Made by a program: the position numbers and the translations under genes. Below, one piece after another: positions 60,595 to 64,000 of a stretch of 64,000 nt of DNA. This DNA comes from Actinophytocola oryzae. Its GTDB lineage: Bacteria; Actinomycetota; Actinomycetes; Mycobacteriales; Pseudonocardiaceae. The first letter of the stretch is position 1, and each line of letters starts with the position of its first letter. The notes below the pieces were generated by a model. That model was given only the letters and a program-made list of their open reading frames with translations. It was not told the DNA's origin and did no database searches. The stretch is from positions 305,621 through 369,620 of the forward strand of contig NZ_SOCP01000011.1 in assembly GCF_004364325.1 (NCBI RefSeq), read 5' to 3'.

Positions 60595-61047
60595 GCCCTC
60601 GAACCTAGTTGGGAGTGCATTCGGTGGGCTACCAGTCGTGGGTGGTGCGGTGCTTGGTCGATCAGCACGAACCCCAGGCAAACGAGCCCACAGACGGCGG
60701 CCCCCAGGATGCCCAACGCAAGACCTTCCACCGCGCAGACCTCTCCATAGTTGGATTGATCTGCGTTCGGCTCGACCGACAAAGGTGTAGAAGCAGTTTC
60801 TGTGCCGGATGCAAGCCAGACACGCGACCGGACGGCGTTGAACTGGGTGATACAGCTCTGAGCAGGCGATACCGTGGCCCGGCCGGCGGGTCGATCTCTC
60901 TGTCCGAGCGCGCGAACGACATCAATTCGCCCCGGTCGGATTCGACGGTCAAGACCTCTGACCGCTCGCCGAGGGCCGTGCGCATGCCCTCGAACCCACC
61001 CAGGTAATTCGGACGCGGGCAGGTCCTCGGCACGCCACAATGCGGGC
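60595..61047. other. 453-bp gap with a possible decayed gene
   Basis: Lower GC than the flanks. On the minus strand, from GTG 60731, a hydrophobic helix is readable (LALGILGAAVCGLVCLGFVL followed by IDQAPHHPRLVAH), overlapping the class V gene start if continued. Together with the duplicated 5' fragment this looks like remains of a small membrane gene or of a degenerated duplicate. No promoter or terminator identified with confidence. Confidence 0.4.
60962..60996 (-). repeat. Near-identical copy of the class V gene start region
   Basis: 35 bp agreeing at 33 positions with 60571-60605, covering upstream GGTTCGAGGGC, the ATG and codons reading MRTALGER (MRTAFGER in the intact gene). After that the two sequences diverge. 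It may be a relic of a duplicated gene or a recombination footprint. Confidence 0.8.
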
Positions 61048-61431
61048 ATGATCACCCAGCTCGACCCGCCGAGCCTCCCGGCGGGCAACGACACCTACAC
61101 GCACGGCACGCTGGTGACCGGGGCCACCCGCACGGTCTTCGTGAGCGGCCAGGTGCCGTGGGCGGACGCGGAGGGCAAGGTGCCGCCGACCTTCACCGAG
61201 CAGTGCCGGCTCACCTGGCGCAACGTCCTCGCCGTGCTCGCCGAGGCCGACATGGGTGTCACCGACCTCGCCAAGGTGACCTGCTACCTCGCCGACCGCC
61301 GGTACCGACAGGAGTTCATCGACGTCCGCACGGAGGTCCTCGGCGGTCACCGGCCCGCGTTGACGATCATCATCACGGACATCTACTCGGCGGACTGGCT
61401 GCTGGAGATCGAGGCCGTCGCCATGGCGTGA
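61048..61431 (+). CDS. Rid-family protein (non-RidA subgroup)
   Basis: 127 residues. RTVFVSGQVPWADAEGKVPP, QCRLTWRNVLAVLAEADMGV, TDLAKVTCYLADRRYRQEFI and LLEIEAVAMA are classic YjgF/Rid blocks. The archetypal RidA arginine (Arg105 in E. coli, PAR-S) is replaced: the segment here is HRPALTIIIT. It is therefore unlikely to be a strict RidA imine deaminase. It lies beside a PLP enzyme gene, the usual source of enamine intermediates. Confidence 0.9.
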   Translation: MITQLDPPSLPAGNDTYTHGTLVTGATRTVFVSGQVPWADAEGKVPPTFTEQCRLTWRNVLAVLAEADMGVTDLAKVTCYLADRRYRQEFIDVRTEVLGGHRPALTIIITDIYSADWLLEIEAVAMA

Positions 61432-61462
61432 GACTGTCGGTGCCCTGTGAGCTAATTGCCTC

Positions 61463-61870
61463 ATGGAGACCACCGAGATCCAGGTGCGGACCGGCGCCCG
61501 TCAGGTCGTGCGCGACCTGACGGGCGAGTGCGAGAAGTTCCTGTCGTCCGTCGACGCGGGTGACGGGCTGTTGAACGTGTGGGTGCCGCACGCCACAGCG
61601 GGTCTCGCGATCATCGAGACCGGGGCGGGCAGTGACGACGACCTGCTCGCCGCACTGCGCGACCTGCTGCCCGGCGACGACCGCTGGCGCCACCGGCACG
61701 GCTCACCCGGCCACGGGCGGGACCACGTGCTCCCCGCACTGGTCCCGCCGTCGACCACCGTGCCCGTCGTCGGTGGTCGGCTCGCGCTCGGCACGTGGCA
61801 GTCGGTCTGTCTCGTCGACACGAACGTCGACAACCCGACGCGGACCGTCCGGCTCAGCTTCCTGAGCTGA
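61463..61870 (+). CDS. yjbQ: YjbQ/UPF0047 family protein
   Basis: 135 residues. VRTGARQVVRDLTGECEKFL, NVWVPHATAGLAIIETGAG, and the His-rich RWRHRHGSPGHGRDHVLPAL match YjbQ, plus GTWQSVCLVDTN at the end. E. coli YjbQ has weak thiamine-phosphate synthase activity; its main role is unclear. ATG 61463. It ends 17 bp inside the convergent membrane gene's stop region. Confidence 0.92.
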   Translation: METTEIQVRTGARQVVRDLTGECEKFLSSVDAGDGLLNVWVPHATAGLAIIETGAGSDDDLLAALRDLLPGDDRWRHRHGSPGHGRDHVLPALVPPSTTVPVVGGRLALGTWQSVCLVDTNVDNPTRTVRLSFLS

Positions 61871-62888
61871 CCAGCTCACGCGTCTCCACGGGCGTCTCCG
61901 CCGGCCGCCGCCGGTTCGGCCACAGCAGCACGACGAGCCCGACGACCGCCATGGCCACCAGGACGACCGTGCCGTTACGCACGTCCGGCGCGTCCGGCAC
62001 GCCGAGCAGCAGGCTGCGCAGCCCCTCGGTGGAGAAGCGGAACGGCGTCCACGACCACAGGACCGCCCGGTAGGCCGGGTTCAGCATCTCCGGCACCGTG
62101 CCCGCGACCGCGGGCGCCAGCAGGTACATCGGGCCCAGGATCGACGCGGCCCTCAGATGGAGCAGGCGCAGCAACGCGCCCTGGACGGCCGCGAACGCGA
62201 CGGCCGTGAGGAACAGGAAGCCGACGACGTTCCAGCCGACGTCCAGCGACGAGTCCCACAGCTTCATGAACCCGACGATCACGCCGGTGGTGAACACGCT
62301 GATCGACGCGACCAGTGTGAGCCGGGCGACGGGGGTCGCCCGCAGGCCGCGGCGGGTCACGAGCAGGCCGAACGCCATGGCGCCGACCATGCCGCCGATC
62401 CAGATGAGCGCGCTGGCCGCCAGGGGCGCGGTGCGACCCGCCGTGCTGGCCGGGTGGACGGTCACGACCTCGGGTGGCGCGAGCCGCGCACCGGGCTGTT
62501 GCTGGGCGAGTGCGCCGAGCAGACCCTGCGCCGCACCCGTCAGCACCTGCTGGGCGACCTGGGTGCCCTGCGGGTTGACCGCGCCGGAGGTGACGATCCT
62601 GACCGACGGGCCCTGGCCCAGTTCGAGGATGCCGTAGACCTTCTTGTCGTCGAGGAGGTCGCGGGCGTGCGCCGGGTCGGTGACCTGCCAGTCGACGGCG
62701 TCGCCGCCGTGGCTCGCGATCTGGTCCGCCGCCTGGCGCAGCACCGGGTTGTCGGCCGTCGCGACCGCCAGCGGTAGGTGGTCCGGCGCGACCGTGGCCT
62801 GCACGCCGAAGGTGAGGAAGCCGAGCACGGTGGCGACCACCGCCCCCGCGAGGCCGAGCCCCACCGCGACCCTGCTCGGGTTACGCAT
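61854..62888 (-). CDS. Multi-pass membrane protein, ABC-2/YhgE-like
   Basis: 344 residues. One N-terminal helix (VAVGLGLAGAVVATVLGFLT), a large outside loop (about residues 30-160) with QVAQQVLTGAAQGLLGALAQ, then five helices (SALIWIGGMVGAMAFGLLVT, LVASISVFTTGVIVGFMK, VVGFLFLTAVAFAAVQGALL, VLVAMAVVGLVVLLWP). This matches ABC-2 type permease or YhgE/Pip proteins without an ATPase nearby. Function unknown, possibly export of a surface component. Confidence 0.8.
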   Translation of the reverse strand: MRNPSRVAVGLGLAGAVVATVLGFLTFGVQATVAPDHLPLAVATADNPVLRQAADQIASHGGDAVDWQVTDPAHARDLLDDKKVYGILELGQGPSVRIVTSGAVNPQGTQVAQQVLTGAAQGLLGALAQQQPGARLAPPEVVTVHPASTAGRTAPLAASALIWIGGMVGAMAFGLLVTRRGLRATPVARLTLVASISVFTTGVIVGFMKLWDSSLDVGWNVVGFLFLTAVAFAAVQGALLRLLHLRAASILGPMYLLAPAVAGTVPEMLNPAYRAVLWSWTPFRFSTEGLRSLLLGVPDAPDVRNGTVVLVAMAVVGLVVLLWPNRRRPAETPVETRELVSSGS

Positions 62889-62991
62889 CTGTGCCCCAAT
62901 TCATCGTCTGTCGAATTTAGCGACGACGGTACGCCCGTCCCGCCCACTGGGTCAACCCGTGTTGAATTCCTGCGCGTGCCACGATGGCCGG

Positions 62992-63681
62992 GTGAGGACG
63001 CTCGTGCTGTGGGACATCGACCTGACGCTCGTCGACTACTCCGGCCTCGGCAGGCGCTGGTACACCGACGCGCTCCACGCCGTCGGCGGGGTGCCGCTGC
63101 GGCACCTGCCGTCGTTCCCCGGCCGCACCGAACGGTCGCTGGCTCGTGAGTTCCTGACAGCACACGGCATCGAACACTCCGAGGAGCGCGTGGAGCTGTT
63201 CTTCGCCGCGCTCACCGCGCTGGCCGAACAGGACCGCGCGACGCTGCCCTCACTCGGCCGCGCACTCGTGGGTGCCTCGGAGATCCTGACCGAGCTGTCC
63301 ACGCGCGCGAACGTGGTCCAGTCCCTCGTGACGGGCAACCTGCCGGAGCTGGCCAACTACAAGCTCGAGGCCTTCGACCTGCACCACCACATCGACTTCG
63401 AGATCGGCGGCTACGGCTCCCTGTCGGAGCACCGCCACGACCTGGTGGCGGCGGCCATCACCCAGGCGTCGACGAAACACGGCGACTTCGAGACGGTGGT
63501 CGTGATCGGCGACACCCCGCACGACGTGGCAGCGGGCCTGCACCACGGCACGACGACGGTCGGTGTCGCGACGGGCCGCTTCACGGCGGCGGAACTGGAG
63601 GAGTCGGGCGCCCACGTGACACTGCGGGACCTGTCCGACACCCCGGCGGTCGCGAAAGCCCTCCTACCCCAGGCGGGATAG
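62992..63681 (+). CDS. HAD-superfamily hydrolase (phosphatase-like)
   Basis: 229 residues. Motif I is LVLWDIDLTLVDYSG (nucleophile and acid Asp), motif II SLVTGNLPELANYKLEAF, and the acidic pair in VVVIGDTPHDVAAG. It resembles phosphoglycolate-phosphatase-type HADs; a cap domain lies between motifs I and II. The substrate is unknown. GTG 62992 gives the standard start RTLVLWDID. Confidence 0.9.
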   Translation: MRTLVLWDIDLTLVDYSGLGRRWYTDALHAVGGVPLRHLPSFPGRTERSLAREFLTAHGIEHSEERVELFFAALTALAEQDRATLPSLGRALVGASEILTELSTRANVVQSLVTGNLPELANYKLEAFDLHHHIDFEIGGYGSLSEHRHDLVAAAITQASTKHGDFETVVVIGDTPHDVAAGLHHGTTTVGVATGRFTAAELEESGAHVTLRDLSDTPAVAKALLPQAG

Positions 63682-64000
63682 GAGGGCGGTTCATCGAGGA
63701 AACCCCGCTCCGAAAGCGAAGAGACCGCGCAACCACGCAACGCGTGAGCGGGCCACCGGCTCACCAGCGAGCGGAGCGAGCCAAACCAACACCGTGAGCG
63801 GGCCGCCGGCGTCTGGACTGACGAGCACGGAAGCCCCTGCGCGAGGAACGAGCCCAGGGACTTCCGCGCGCAGGAGGGAAGACGCCGGGAGAAGGCCCGC
63901 TCACCGCGAGCGGAGCGAGCCAATGTCACCGTGAGCGGGCCGCCGGCGTCTGGACTGACGAGCACGGAAGCCCCTGCGCGAGCGAAGCGAGCCCAGGGAC
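63682..64000. other. 319-bp gene-free, repeat-rich end
   Basis: No credible gene. Besides the 56-bp direct repeat there are multiple GCGAGCGGAGCGAGC and GAGCGGGCC elements and complementary arms (CTTCCG/CGGAAG) that can fold. No terminator with certainty, but the hairpin potential after the HAD gene is high. Confidence 0.6.
63790..63982. repeat. 137-bp-period direct repeat in the tail
   Basis: A 56-bp sequence at 63790-63845 recurs exactly at 63927-63982 (offset 137). It begins CACCGTGAGCGGGCCGCCGG and continues through GACTGACGAGCACGGAAGCC. Both copies are preceded by GCGAGCGGAGCGAGCCAA and followed by a near match of AACGAGCCCAGGGAC. GAGCGGGCC recurs further. It looks like an intergenic repeat family; the second copy runs to the window edge. 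Confidence 0.88.

Noticed and set aside
60609..61007. 132-codon plus-strand frame in the gap before the Rid gene
   Set aside because: No motif, no ribosome site, and it runs antisense through the duplicated start fragment.
63411..63965. 184-codon minus-strand frame over the final repeats
   Set aside because: Half lies antisense in the HAD gene and half in direct repeats; typical spurious frame.

Overview
The window is a high-GC, gene-dense chromosomal segment of a filamentous actinomycete, most likely a member of Pseudonocardiaceae (Lentzea/Saccharothrix/Actinosynnema-like). This is inferred from base composition, GTG/TTG starts, several Ser/Thr kinases, a mycothiol-type DinB-fold protein, DUF4097 and DUF4439 proteins, ThyX, and close synteny with the Mycobacterium tuberculosis Rv2747-Rv2844 region. 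No rRNA, tRNA, CRISPR array, transposase or prophage was seen; almost everything is core chromosome with accessory genes slotted between conserved blocks.

Layout. 1-3.7 kb: 3' truncated rimO, an ArgA-type acetyltransferase, and two secreted lipolytic enzymes (phospholipase A2 and LIP-family lipase) that converge on one hairpin. 3.8-11.6 kb: ftsK, a PlsC-type acyltransferase, a divergent Lrp regulator/EamA exporter pair, and the coupled dapA-rnj operon. 11.6-17.7 kb: two paralogous Ser/Thr kinases flanking a DinB-fold protein, a DinB2-type polymerase with a non-aromatic steric gate, a 30-bp palindromic repeat array, an ACT-domain gene and thyX. 17.7-24.9 kb: RHH/DUF4097 operon, an anchored protein, a YcaQ-type glycosylase, a third kinase, an acetyltransferase and small unknowns. 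24.9-26.8 kb: an unusual cluster of a Cys-rich double-psi-barrel protein, a Tat-exported partner and a MauE-type redox membrane protein.

27-38.9 kb: dapB, M16 peptidase, pnp, rpsO, thpR, a small HTH gene, ribF, a methyltransferase, a secreted EEP-type nuclease, a Tat-exported amidohydrolase, truB. 39-50.5 kb: MFS and MATE (DinF-type) transporters, CGNR-like and TetR regulators, a SIS-domain gene, and a four-gene sugar ABC transporter preceded by a DasR-like dre palindrome, ending at nrnA. 50.6-57.7 kb: MarR gene, lipoprotein, then the translation/transcription operon rimP-nusA-ylxR-infB-ylxP-rbfA. 57.8-64 kb: Tat-lipoprotein/DUF4439 pair, anchored protein, PLP-dependent class V enzyme with a duplicated 5' end, Rid-family protein, yjbQ, an ABC-2-like membrane protein, a HAD hydrolase, and a repeat-rich tail.

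Working together: rimP, nusA, infB, rbfA, truB, rpsO, pnp, rnj and nrnA make and decay RNA and build ribosomes; dapA/dapB supply diaminopimelate/lysine; thyX makes dTMP; ribF makes FMN/FAD (ThyX needs FAD). The sugar transporter, SIS enzyme and dre-like site suggest amino-sugar or oligosaccharide uptake. The most unusual items are the Cys-rich/Tat/MauE cluster, the DinB2-type polymerase, the palindromic repeat array and the duplicated start region at 60.6/61.0 kb.
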